Assembly (NCBI RefSeq): GCF_007667275.1
Contig: NZ_VDQT01000002.1
Location: forward strand, 806,001 to 870,000
Source: Stenotrophomonas rhizophila
Lineage (GTDB): Bacteria > Pseudomonadota > Gammaproteobacteria > Xanthomonadales > Xanthomonadaceae
DNA: 64,000 nt
Direction: 5' to 3'
The notes under the pieces are model-generated. The model did not search any database. It was not told the origin of the DNA and was given only the letters and a program-made list of their open reading frames with translations. Every line of letters begins with the position of its first letter. The first letter of the stretch is position 1. Below are positions 54,843 to 63,206 of this stretch, piece after piece. Made by a program: the position numbers and the translations under genes.

Positions 54843-54871
54843 ACGGCGGACTTTGGTTCGCCGTTTTTTTC
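54843..54871 (+). terminator. Intrinsic terminator after gapA
   Basis: AACGGCGGAC-TTTG-GTTCGCCGTT (one G-T pair) plus a run of seven T. It opens the 450-base gene-free stretch 54872-55321. Confidence 0.88.
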
Positions 54872-55082
54872 TGGCTCTTCGGTTCTTGTTGCTTGGCGCG
54901 GGATCTTCTATCAGGTTGGTCGCGAGGGTGGGGGGCCCCGCCGCGGCCGGCAGGCCCCTGTGCAAATGTCCCCCGGCCGACGCCTGGCGGCGACGGCCTC
55001 CTCCTTTACTTTGCCAGGAGCCTACCGGCCGCGACGGGGCTCGGCTTGCGGCAGGCAGGAAAAGCGGACGGCACGGTGCGAC

Positions 55083-55212
55083 GCCGGTGGGGCGAGCGCG
55101 GGGCCGCCGTGCCCTTGTGGGCGAATTAAAAGGAGGAAGGGGGCGGCCGCAGGCCGACGCCGGGGGAAATTTGCCCACAAGGGCACGGCGGCCCCGCGCT
55201 CGCCCCACCGGC
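55083..55212. repeat. 40-base perfect inverted repeat
   Basis: Arm 1 (55083-55122) and arm 2 (55173-55212) are exact reverse complements over 40 bases, with a 50-base loop that contains AAAAGGAGGAAGGGGGCGGC and GGGGGAAATTTG. A related but diverged segment (CAAATGTCCCCCGGC and CGGCCTCCTCCTTTA) lies upstream at about 54963-55013, so the loop side is itself repeated in inverse. It fills the gapA-DUF2339 spacer; I find no gene there. Confidence 0.88.
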
Positions 55213-55321
55213 AGCCGCGTCTGTATGAGCCCGTACATCCAATTCAGTTAGCATGGGCCCGCTGCTGCTGGCGCCATGATTGTACTGGCTGCCCGTGGCG
55301 TCCCCTTGAGGATGACGTGGA

Positions 55322-57979
55322 ATGGAAGCTTTGATTGTCCTGGCGGTGGTGGTGCTCTTAGCCGTGCCGGTGTTGCTGATCATGGCGCTGGTGATGATTT
55401 CCGGGCTGCGCCGAAGGGTGGCAGCTTTGGAGCAGGCCCGTGGCGACAGTGCCCAACCGGCGGCCCAGCCTGCCGTGAGTGCTGCATGGGAAGAGCGCCC
55501 TTATGCGCCGGCCCCCGTGGCTGCGCCGGCACCTGCGCAAGAGGTTCCGATGGGCGTTGCGGAGCCCGTGCCCGAGCCGTTTGCCGCCGCTGCGCGGGTT
55601 GCGCCGCCGCCACTGCCTGCTGCCGCCGCTCCCGAGCCCGAGCCGTTCGTTCCGCCGCCGCCGCGGGGGCCGGACCTGGGCGAACGTGTTCTCGGGACGA
55701 TCAAGCGTTGGTTCACCGAGGGCAATGTGCCGGTCAAGATCGGCATGCTGGTGCTGCTGGCCGGCGTGGCTGCGCTGCTGAAGTACGCCAGCGACCAGGG
55801 CTGGCTGGATGCGCCGATCGAGCTGCGGTTGGCTGCGATTGCCGCCGGGGCGTTGGCGGGGCTGGTGTTCGGCTGGTTGCAGCGCGAGCGTCGGCGACTG
55901 TTCGCGCTGGCATTGCAGGGCGGGACGATCGGGATCCTGCTGCTGACCATTTTCGCGGCGTTCAAACGCTATGGGTTGATCGACCCCGGCCCCGCGTTCG
56001 TGATGAGCATCGTGCTGATCGCAGGCATCGGCGTGCTGGCGGTGGTGCAGAATTCCCGCACGCTGGCGGTGCTGGGTATCCTGGCCGGGTTCATGGCGCC
56101 GATCTGGCTGTCCACCGGCAGTGGCAATCATGTGGCGCTGTTCTCGTACTACGCGGTGCTGAATGCCGCGATCCTGGCGATTGCGTGGTGGCGTCCGTGG
56201 CGTGTGCTCAATCTTCTGGGCTTTGCGTTCACCTTCGGCATCGGTACGTTCTGGGGCGTGCTGCAGTACAACGCCGACAAGTTCGCCAGCACCGAGCCTT
56301 TCCTGCTGCTGTTCTTCGCGTTCTACCTGGTGATTCCCATCCTGTACGCGCGCCGCCAGCCAGCGGAGAAGCGCGATCTGGTCGATGGCAGCCTGGTGTT
56401 CGGCACGCCGTTGATCGCGTTCTCGCTGCAGGCCGGCATGCTGCACGACGACCGCCTGCTGCTGGCGCTGTGCGCGCTGGCGCTGGCCGCGCTGTATGCC
56501 GGGTTGGCCTGGGCGCTGATCCGGCGCACGCGGTATGCGGCGTTGGGTCAGTCGCATGCGGTGCTGGCGGTGGGCTTTGCGACGTTGGCGGTGCCGCTGG
56601 CCTTGTCCGCGCGCGCCACGGCCAGTGTGTTCGCGCTGGAAGGCGCGGCGCTGGTGTGGCTGGGCCTGCGCCAGCAGCGACTGCTGCCGCAGGTCGCCGG
56701 TGCGCTGCTGCAGCTCGGCGCTGCGTTCGGCTTCGTGGTGGGGGCCGATTACTGGTTCAACGACGCCACTGCCATCGCCAACCCGACCTTCATGAGTGGG
56801 CTGCTGCTGGCCCTGGCCGGGTTTGCCTCGGCCTTCAGCTACCGGCGTGCTGGCCGCGACGCGCCGGCCATCGTGTACTACCTGTGGGGCCTGCTGTGGT
56901 GGCTGGGGGGCGCCAGCCATGAGGTCACCCGCTTCGTTGCCTTCGACAGCCGCCCGGACGCGCTGCTGGCGGTGGTGGCGCTGACGGCGTGGATCGCGGC
57001 GGAGGTGCACCGGCGCATGCCGGCGCGCGCGCTGGTGTTCACCACGTTGGCGATGCTGCTGTGCGCGTTCCCGCTGGCGTTGTGGCAGGTGGATATCCAT
57101 CGCCAGCCGTTCGCCGGCTACGGTGCGCTGGCCTGGGCGGTGTTCGCCGTGCTCGGCGTGCGCAGCCTGTGGTGCCTGCGCGCCGGCCAGGACCGTGCCG
57201 CCGTCGCGGCACAGTTCATCTGGTGGCTGCTGTGGCCGACGGTGGTATCGCTGGCCGCGTCGTGGCTGGCCGAACGCTTTGAACTGGCGCAGGGCTGGGC
57301 GCTGGCGGCGACGTTGCTGCCGTGGCTGGCGGTGGTGTTCGTCGCGCTGCAGCGCTGGCATTGGCTGACCCTGCCGCTGGGCGAGCGCTTCAACGCCGCG
57401 CGCCCCGCGCTGCAGGGCACGTTGTTCGCGGTGCTGGGGCTGGCCTGGGTCGGCTTCCTGTTCGCGCCGGGCGCGGCGCGGCCACTGCCCTGGGTACCCG
57501 TGTTCAATCCGCTGGAGCTGGCGCAGCTGGCCGTGCTGGCGCTGCTGGCGCGCTGGTTGTGGCAGGGCGCGGCGCCGACCGCGCTGCAGGTGCGGCGCGT
57601 GCCGGTGCTGGCACTGGCCGGCTTCGTCGCGCTGACCAGCATCACGCTGCACGCCGTGCATCACTGGGGCGGGGTGGCATGGAACGGTGTGCTGTGGTCG
57701 TCGACCCTGGCGCAGACCAGCCTGACCGTGGTCTGGAGCGTGCTGGGCGTGATCAGCTGGGTGTGGGGATCGCGCCGCGGCCAGCGCGCCCTGTGGCTGG
57801 TCGGCGCCGTGCTGATGGGCGTGGTGCTGGCCAAACTGGTACTGATCGATCGCCAGCATCTGGGCAACCTGCTCGGCATTGCTTCGTTCATCGCCTACGG
57901 CCTGCTGTGCACGGTCGTGGGTTACCTGGCGCCGGCTCCGCCGCGCGCGCCGGAATCCGCCATGGAGCCGCAACCGTGA
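55322..57979 (+). CDS. DUF2339 family polytopic membrane protein
   Basis: An 885-residue inner-membrane protein. One N-terminal helix (about 4-27), an Ala/Pro-rich cytoplasmic linker (about 40-120), then the DUF2339 signature NVPVKIGMLVLLAGVAALLKYASDQGWL (about residues 138-165) and about 20 further hydrophobic segments. Function of the family is unknown; it is often next to DUF3999, as here. Starts after the inverted repeat, overlaps the next gene by four bases (GTGA). Confidence 0.88.
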   Translation: MEALIVLAVVVLLAVPVLLIMALVMISGLRRRVAALEQARGDSAQPAAQPAVSAAWEERPYAPAPVAAPAPAQEVPMGVAEPVPEPFAAAARVAPPPLPAAAAPEPEPFVPPPPRGPDLGERVLGTIKRWFTEGNVPVKIGMLVLLAGVAALLKYASDQGWLDAPIELRLAAIAAGALAGLVFGWLQRERRRLFALALQGGTIGILLLTIFAAFKRYGLIDPGPAFVMSIVLIAGIGVLAVVQNSRTLAVLGILAGFMAPIWLSTGSGNHVALFSYYAVLNAAILAIAWWRPWRVLNLLGFAFTFGIGTFWGVLQYNADKFASTEPFLLLFFAFYLVIPILYARRQPAEKRDLVDGSLVFGTPLIAFSLQAGMLHDDRLLLALCALALAALYAGLAWALIRRTRYAALGQSHAVLAVGFATLAVPLALSARATASVFALEGAALVWLGLRQQRLLPQVAGALLQLGAAFGFVVGADYWFNDATAIANPTFMSGLLLALAGFASAFSYRRAGRDAPAIVYYLWGLLWWLGGASHEVTRFVAFDSRPDALLAVVALTAWIAAEVHRRMPARALVFTTLAMLLCAFPLALWQVDIHRQPFAGYGALAWAVFAVLGVRSLWCLRAGQDRAAVAAQFIWWLLWPTVVSLAASWLAERFELAQGWALAATLLPWLAVVFVALQRWHWLTLPLGERFNAARPALQGTLFAVLGLAWVGFLFAPGAARPLPWVPVFNPLELAQLAVLALLARWLWQGAAPTALQVRRVPVLALAGFVALTSITLHAVHHWGGVAWNGVLWSSTLAQTSLTVVWSVLGVISWVWGSRRGQRALWLVGAVLMGVVLAKLVLIDRQHLGNLLGIASFIAYGLLCTVVGYLAPAPPRAPESAMEPQP

Positions 57980-59337
57980 CCCTTCTTCATCGTGTGATCG
58001 CCGCCGTTTCTCTGCTCGTCGCCGTCCCTGCGCTGTACGCCGCCGACGCGCGTGAGGCGTATCGGGAGCAGTGGCCGCTGCAGCTGTCGGCACCGCAGGC
58101 CGGCGCCTACCGCCTGACCCTCGGCGAGGACCAGTACCGCAGCGCGGTGTCGCCGTTGCTGGCCGACGTGCAGGTGTTCAATGCGCAGGGCCAGGCGCTG
58201 CCGGCGGCGCTGCTGGCCGCCGACCAGCCGCTGGCGCAGCCGGCGCAGTGGCAGGCGCTGCCGTGGTTCCCGCTGCCGGCACAGGGCAGTGGCGCCAGCG
58301 ACGACCTGCAGCTTCTGACCGAACGCAACACCGACGGCAGCGTGCGCCGGGTCGAGGCGCGGCTCGGGCGCAGCGGCGGCGGCGCGCAGCCGGGCGGCTG
58401 GCTGGTGGACGCCAGCGCGCTGGAGAGCGGCGTGCAGGCGCTGCGCCTGGACTGGCAGTCGGCGCAGGCCCTGCAGGTGCGGGTGCGGGTGGAGGCCAGC
58501 GATGACCTGCGCGACTGGCAGGCGGTGGCCGAGGGCGTGCCGCTGGTGGACCTGCAGCACGACGGCCAGCGACTGCAGCAGCGTCGCATCGAGATCGGCC
58601 GGCAGGCGAAGTACTTCCGCATCCTGCCGCAGGGCAGCGACGTGCTGCCGCCGTTGACGGCGGTGCAGGCCGAGCGCGTGCCGACCGCGCAGGCGATCCA
58701 GTGGCAGTGGCGGCCGCTGGCCGGCACGGCGGGCAAGCCCGGGGAATTCGAGTACACGCTGGACGGCCGCTTCCCGATCGCCCAGGCTGACCTCGCCACG
58801 AACGACAACAGCGTGGTGCAGTGGACCCTGCTCAGCCGCGATGATCCCGACCAGCCGTGGCAGGTCCGCGCCGGTCCCTGGGTGGCCTACCAGCTGCAGG
58901 ACGGCAGCGGGCGCAATCAGTCGCAGGCACAGTCGCTGGCGGTACCAACCAGAGACCGCTTCTGGAAGCTCACCGCCTCGCAGGCGCAGGCGGCCACGGC
59001 GCCCACCCTCAAGCTGGGCTACCAGCCCGAAGCGCTGGTCTTCCTCAGCCAGGGCGAGGCACCGTTCAGCGTGGCCGCCGGCAGCGTGCACGCGGCGCGC
59101 AGCGACGCGCCGGTGGGCACCGTGATCGCGCAGCTGCGCGAACAGCGTGGCGCGCAATGGCAGCCGGCAGTGGCCAGCGTGCAGGGCCCGGCGCAGGTGC
59201 TCGGCGGCGACGCGGCGGTGCAGCCGGCCCGCGACTGGAAGCGCTGGCTGCTGTGGGGCCTGCTGGTGCTTGGCGTGCTGGTGGTGGGTGGGTTCGCGAT
59301 GAGCCTGTTGCGCCAAGCGGGTAGCGCCAGGGAGTGA
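57976..59337 (+). CDS. DUF3999 family protein
   Basis: A 453-residue secreted, membrane-tethered protein. GTG start overlapping the DUF2339 stop by four bases. Signal peptide about residues 1-23 (VSLLVAVPALYAAD), a beta-rich periplasmic body (LRLDWQ, YFRI, FEYTLDGRFPI), and one C-terminal helix (about 420-440, LLWGLLVLGVLVVGG) with a short basic end. The family and DUF2339 form a conserved pair of unknown role, possibly a cell-envelope system. Its stop codon is inside a GTAG-type palindrome (59334-59354). Confidence 0.85.
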   Translation: MTLLHRVIAAVSLLVAVPALYAADAREAYREQWPLQLSAPQAGAYRLTLGEDQYRSAVSPLLADVQVFNAQGQALPAALLAADQPLAQPAQWQALPWFPLPAQGSGASDDLQLLTERNTDGSVRRVEARLGRSGGGAQPGGWLVDASALESGVQALRLDWQSAQALQVRVRVEASDDLRDWQAVAEGVPLVDLQHDGQRLQQRRIEIGRQAKYFRILPQGSDVLPPLTAVQAERVPTAQAIQWQWRPLAGTAGKPGEFEYTLDGRFPIAQADLATNDNSVVQWTLLSRDDPDQPWQVRAGPWVAYQLQDGSGRNQSQAQSLAVPTRDRFWKLTASQAQAATAPTLKLGYQPEALVFLSQGEAPFSVAAGSVHAARSDAPVGTVIAQLREQRGAQWQPAVASVQGPAQVLGGDAAVQPARDWKRWLLWGLLVLGVLVVGGFAMSLLRQAGSARE

Positions 59338-59470
59338 CGACCAACGGTCGTCACCTACCGATCGATGTACCGGTGGCTCCCACGGTAGGTAACGACCGTT
59401 GGTCGTTACGCAACCAGATGTACGGGACCGGTGGCTCCCTCGGTAGGTAACGACCGTTGGTCGTTACGCA
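59334..59470. repeat. Cluster of three GTAG-type palindromes
   Basis: Unit 1 (59334-59354) is GTGACGACC-AAC-GGTCGTCAC and includes the TGA stop of the DUF3999 gene at 59335-59337. Units 2 and 3 are a direct duplication of 44 bases (59369-59412 and 59427-59470, one mismatch in ACCGGTGGCTCCC[A/T]CGGTAG), each carrying GTAACGACC-GTT-GGTCGTTAC. Together they fill the DUF3999-pgk gap. Confidence 0.85.
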
Positions 59471-59547
59471 TCCCGGGGGGGCCGTTACAATGGGCGCCTG
59501 CGCCGTGCGCGGCGCCCTTTCCTTTTCCGCCAAAGAGTTGCTGCCCC

Positions 59548-60723
59548 ATGTCCATCGTTCGCATGACCGACCTCGACCTTTCCGGCAAGCGCGTGCTGAT
59601 CCGCCAGGACCTGAACGTGCCGATCGAAGACGGCCGCATCACCTCCGAACAGCGCATCACCGCATCGCTGCCGACGTTGAAGCTGGCCCTGGAAAAGGGC
59701 GCGGCGGTGATGGTCACTTCGCACCTTGGCCGCCCGCAGGAAGGCATGTGGAGCGAAGCCGATTCGCTGGCGCCGGTGGCGCTGCGCCTGTCCACCCTGC
59801 TGGGCGTGGACGTGCCGCTGGTGCGCGATTGGGTCGACGGCGTGGACGTTGCCCCGGGCTCCATCGTGCTGCTGGAAAACTGCCGCATGAACGTGGGCGA
59901 AGGCAAGGACGACGAAGCGCTGTCGCGCAAGTACGCCGCGCTGTGCGATGTGTTCGTGATGGACGCCTTCGGCACCGCGCACCGCGCCCAGGCATCCACG
60001 CACGGCGTGATCCGCTTCGCCCCGATCGCCGCCGGTGGCCCGCTGCTGATGGGTGAACTGGATGCGCTGGCCAAGGCGCTGGACGCACCGGCGCAGCCGC
60101 TGCTGGCGATCGTGGCCGGCAGCAAGGTCAGCACCAAGCTGGAACTGCTGGCCAACCTGGTCGGCAAGGTCGACCAGCTCATCGTCGGCGGCGGCATCGC
60201 CAACACCTTCATCGCCGCCGCCGGCCATGCGGTGGGCAAGTCGCTGTACGAGCCGGACCTGCTCGAGACCGCGAAGAAGATCGTGGCCGACGCCAAGGCG
60301 CGTGGCGCCGACATTCCGCTGCCGACCGACGTGGTGGTGGCCAAGCAGTTCCTTCCCGATGCCGAAGCAACGGTGAAGGCCGTCACCGAGGTCGCCGACG
60401 ACGACCTGATCCTCGATATCGGCCCGCAGACCGCCCAGCACTACGCCGGGCTGATCGCCAAGGCCGGTACCGTGGTGTGGAACGGCCCGGTCGGCGTGTT
60501 CGAGTTCGAAGCCTTCAGCCACGGCACCGAAGCACTGGCCCGCGCCATTGCCAGCTCGCCGGCGTTCTCCATAGCCGGTGGCGGCGACACCCTGGCGGCG
60601 GTGGACAAGTTCGACATCGCCAACCAGGTCAGCTACATCTCCACCGGTGGCGGTGCCTTCCTCGAGTTCCTCGAAGGCAAGACCCTGCCCGCCGTCGCGG
60701 CCCTCGAAGCACGGGGCGCGTGA
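59548..60723 (+). CDS. pgk: Phosphoglycerate kinase
   Basis: A 391-residue glycolytic kinase (ATP + 3-phosphoglycerate). Landmarks: [11 protein letters not shown] (substrate arginine), [48 protein letters not shown] and GGGDTLAAV. The ATG at 59548 begins the conserved [16 protein letters not shown]; the upstream open frame lies in the repeat cluster. It is separated from gapA by the DUF2339-DUF3999 pair and overlaps the next gene by one base. Confidence 0.97.
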   Translation: MSIVRMTDLDLSGKRVLIRQDLNVPIEDGRITSEQRITASLPTLKLALEKGAAVMVTSHLGRPQEGMWSEADSLAPVALRLSTLLGVDVPLVRDWVDGVDVAPGSIVLLENCRMNVGEGKDDEALSRKYAALCDVFVMDAFGTAHRAQASTHGVIRFAPIAAGGPLLMGELDALAKALDAPAQPLLAIVAGSKVSTKLELLANLVGKVDQLIVGGGIANTFIAAAGHAVGKSLYEPDLLETAKKIVADAKARGADIPLPTDVVVAKQFLPDAEATVKAVTEVADDDLILDIGPQTAQHYAGLIAKAGTVVWNGPVGVFEFEAFSHGTEALARAIASSPAFSIAGGGDTLAAVDKFDIANQVSYISTGGGAFLEFLEGKTLPAVAALEARGA

Positions 60724-61373
60724 TGGGGGCGGGCACCCCCGACACCCTGTTCTTCGACCTCGACGGCACCCTCATCGACTCCGCACTGGGCATCACCCAG
60801 TGCGTGGCGCACGCGCTCACCGAGATGGGCAAGCCGGTGCCGCCGTACGCGGAACTGCTGCGCTGGATCGGCCCTTCATTGCGGATCAGCTTTGCCGCCG
60901 TGTTCGACGATCCCGCACGCATCGAGCAGGCGGTGGATTACTACCGCGAACGCTTCGACGTGGTCGGGTGGCGCGAACACGAGGTCTACCCGGGCATCGG
61001 CCAGGTGGTGCAGGACCTGCATGCACGCGGGCACCGGCTGGCGATCGTCACCGCCAAGAACGAGCCGCATGCACGGCGCATCGTCGAGCACCTGCCGTTC
61101 GGCGCGTGTTTCGATGACGTGATCGGGGCCACCCCGGACGGGTCGCGCAGCAGCAAGCCGGACCTGGTTGCCGAAGCGCTGCACCGCCTGCAGCTGGCGC
61201 CGGCGGCGTGCTGGATGATCGGCGACCGGCGCATGGACATCGAAGGCGCACGCCACCACGGCATGCGCAACATCGGCGTGCTGTGGGGCTTTGGCGGCGC
61301 CGAGGAACTGCAGGCGGCCGGTGCGCAGCACCTGGCGGAAACCCCGGAAGCCTTGCCCGCGTTGATCGCATGA
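60723..61373 (+). CDS. HAD family phosphatase, phosphoglycolate phosphatase-like
   Basis: A 216-residue HAD-superfamily hydrolase. Nucleophile motif FFDLDGTLIDSA (Asp at about residue 13 and 15), motif II VTAKNEP (Thr), Lys in SSKPDLV, and motif IV GDRRMDIEGARHHG. The helical cap and length are those of Gph/PGMB-type phosphatases; the exact substrate is not readable. Its start overlaps the pgk stop by one base (TGATG), so it is coupled to pgk and may repair side products of glycolysis such as 2-phosphoglycolate. Confidence 0.85.
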   Translation: MGAGTPDTLFFDLDGTLIDSALGITQCVAHALTEMGKPVPPYAELLRWIGPSLRISFAAVFDDPARIEQAVDYYRERFDVVGWREHEVYPGIGQVVQDLHARGHRLAIVTAKNEPHARRIVEHLPFGACFDDVIGATPDGSRSSKPDLVAEALHRLQLAPAACWMIGDRRMDIEGARHHGMRNIGVLWGFGGAEELQAAGAQHLAETPEALPALIA

Positions 61374-61377
61374 GCCC

Positions 61378-61402
61378 GCGGCGGCGTACCGTACGCCGCC
61401 GC
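61378..61402. other. 12-base perfect hairpin between the phosphatase gene and pyk
   Basis: GCGGCGGCGTAC-C-GTACGCCGCCGC, four bases past the phosphatase stop. No T run follows, so it is not a classical terminator. The remaining bases to pyk (61403-61552) show no gene and no clear promoter. Confidence 0.5.
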
Positions 61403-61552
61403 ATGTCGTGATCGCGTCCCACGCTGTCCTGCGCGGTTCGCCTGGACTGTCCGCAAGACAACGGGCAAACCCAGTGCTGCCAACGCTGTAAACGTATTCA
61501 TGGGACGTGAAGGGTGTGGTAATTTCGATCCTTTCCCGGGAGCCCATCCACC

Positions 61553-63019
61553 ATGATTGAGCGTCAGCGCCGTACGAAGATCCTTGCCACCCTCGGTCCG
61601 GCCACCGATCCGCCGGGCGTGCTGGAGGATCTGTTCCGCGCCGGCGTGAACGTGGTCCGCCTGAACTTCAGCCACGGCGACCCGTCCGGCCAGGCCAAGC
61701 GCGCCGCCGACGTGCGCGCTGCCGCCGCCCGCGTGGGCGTGGAAGTGGGCATCCTGGCCGACCTGCCGGGTCCGAAGATCCGCATCGAGCGCTTTGCCGA
61801 AGGCAAGATCCAGCTCAAGGCCGGCGACCGCTTCGACCTGGTCGCCTCGCCGAGCGCACCGGCTGGCGACACCACCCAGGTGGGCGTGAGCTACCTGGGC
61901 CTGCCGCAGGACGTGGCCCCCGGCGACGTGCTGCTGCTCGACGACGGCCTGATGCAGCTGCAGGTGGTGGAAGTGCAGGGCGAGCGCATCATCAACACCG
62001 TGCTCAACGACGGCGTGCTGTCCGACCGCAAGGGCCTGAACAAGCAGGGCGGTGGCCTTTCGCTGGGCGCGCTGACCGAGCGCGACAAGGAGCTGATCGG
62101 CATCGTCGCCAAGATCGGCGTGGACTTCATCGCCGTCTCGTTCTGCCGCAACGCACAGGACATGAACGACGCGCGTGCGATCGCCGAACAGCACGGCTGC
62201 TATGCCGCGCTGGTGTCCAAGATCGAGCGCACCGAAGCGATCGAGAACCTGGAAGAGATCGTCGACGCCAGCGACGTGGTGATGGTCGCCCGTGGCGACC
62301 TGGGCGTGGAAATCGGCGACGCCGAGCTGCCGGGCCTGCAGAAGAAGATCATCAAGGCCTCGCTGGCGCAGAACAAGGTGGTGATTACCGCCACCCAGAT
62401 GCTGCAGTCGATGGTTGAAAGCCCGATCCCGACCCGCGCCGAAGTGCTCGACGTGGCCAACTCGGTCATCGACGGCACCGACGCGGTGATGCTCTCGGCC
62501 GAAACCGCGGCCGGTGCCTATCCGGTCAAGGCGGTCGAAGCGATGGCCCGCATCTGCCTGGGTGCCGAGCGCCAGTTCCAGACCGAGACCGATTTCGGCG
62601 CCTCGCCGCGCAACCTGGAGCGTGCCGACCAAGCCATCGCCATGGCCACCATGTTCCTGTCCCAGCACGTGGGCGTGCGCGCGATCGTGGCGATGACCGA
62701 ATCCGGTGGTACCGCGCGCTACCTGTCGCGGTTCCGCGCCTCGGCGCCGGTCTACGCGGTGACCCGCCATGACGGCGCCCGCCGCCAGATGGCGCTGATG
62801 CGCGACGTATTCCCGATCAACTTCGACAGCCGCGGCCTGACCCCGCGCGAGGCCGCGCGAGGCAGCATCCGCCTGCTGGTCGAGGCCAACCAGATGCAGG
62901 CCGGCGACCGCGTGGTGTTCACCAGCGGCGAGCACATGGAAACCCACGGCGCCACCAATACCCTGCGCCTGCTGGAAGTCGGCGAAGACGGCCGCGCCAG
63001 CGGCCTGGGCGACCTGTAA
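61553..63019 (+). CDS. pyk: Pyruvate kinase
   Basis: A 488-residue pyruvate kinase, final ATP-yielding glycolytic step. Landmarks: RRTKILATLGPAT, NVVRLNFSHGD (substrate Arg), DLPGPKIRIE, VSKIERTEAIEN (catalytic Lys), MVARGDLGVEIG, TATQMLQSMVESPIPTRAE and SAETAAGAYPVKAVE. The residue in DLPGPKIR that corresponds to position 117 of muscle PK is Lys (K75) and position 113 is Leu (L71); enzymes with this pair generally do not need K+. GGGAG precedes the ATG. Confidence 0.96.
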   Translation: MIERQRRTKILATLGPATDPPGVLEDLFRAGVNVVRLNFSHGDPSGQAKRAADVRAAAARVGVEVGILADLPGPKIRIERFAEGKIQLKAGDRFDLVASPSAPAGDTTQVGVSYLGLPQDVAPGDVLLLDDGLMQLQVVEVQGERIINTVLNDGVLSDRKGLNKQGGGLSLGALTERDKELIGIVAKIGVDFIAVSFCRNAQDMNDARAIAEQHGCYAALVSKIERTEAIENLEEIVDASDVVMVARGDLGVEIGDAELPGLQKKIIKASLAQNKVVITATQMLQSMVESPIPTRAEVLDVANSVIDGTDAVMLSAETAAGAYPVKAVEAMARICLGAERQFQTETDFGASPRNLERADQAIAMATMFLSQHVGVRAIVAMTESGGTARYLSRFRASAPVYAVTRHDGARRQMALMRDVFPINFDSRGLTPREAARGSIRLLVEANQMQAGDRVVFTSGEHMETHGATNTLRLLEVGEDGRASGLGDL

Positions 63020-63031
63020 GGAATCGGAGGA

Positions 63032-63078
63032 GCCGGGCAGTGCCCGGCGCCTCGCGGTAGCGCCGGCCGTTGGCCGGC
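63032..63078. repeat. Short hairpin plus GTAG-type palindrome after pyk
   Basis: GCCGGGC-AGT-GCCCGGC (63032-63048) then GTAGCGCCGGCC-GTT-GGCCGGC (63057-63078). The first could stabilise or end the pyk transcript, though no T run follows. The second is the same type as the unit before hemW. Confidence 0.7.
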
Positions 63079-63133
63079 CCAGGCGGTAGTGATCGACCCA
63101 AGGTACATCGGCTGCCCATGAAAGCGGTTCCAA

Positions 63134-63160
63134 CTTCCGTGAACAGCCAGTTCACGGAAG
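63134..63160 (+). promoter_or_regulatory. 27-base palindrome, candidate operator for fba
   Basis: CTTCCGTGAAC-AGCCA-GTTCACGGAAG: two perfect 11-base arms separated by five bases, ending eight bases before the -10. It sits where the -35 should be. An arm pair this long and exact in a promoter is most simply a binding site for a dimeric regulator. No second copy near gapA, pgk, pyk or tkt was seen. Confidence 0.65.
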
Positions 63161-63168
63161 CGGCCCGC

Positions 63169-63174
63169 TATAAT
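63169..63174 (+). promoter_or_regulatory. -10 element of the fba promoter
   Basis: A perfect TATAAT, 32 bases before the fba start codon. The -35 position is inside the palindrome 63134-63160 and does not match TTGACA. Confidence 0.7.
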
Positions 63175-63206
63175 CGTGTTTTTCCCGCACCCGCCACAGG
63201 AAATAC

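Noticed and set aside
59334..59470. CRISPR-like array
   Set aside because: Only two direct copies plus one inverse, palindromic units of the genus-typical GTAG type, no spacers of uniform length and no cas genes.
61378..61402. Terminator between the HAD phosphatase and pyk
   Set aside because: Perfect hairpin but no T run and a one-base loop; recorded as a hairpin only.
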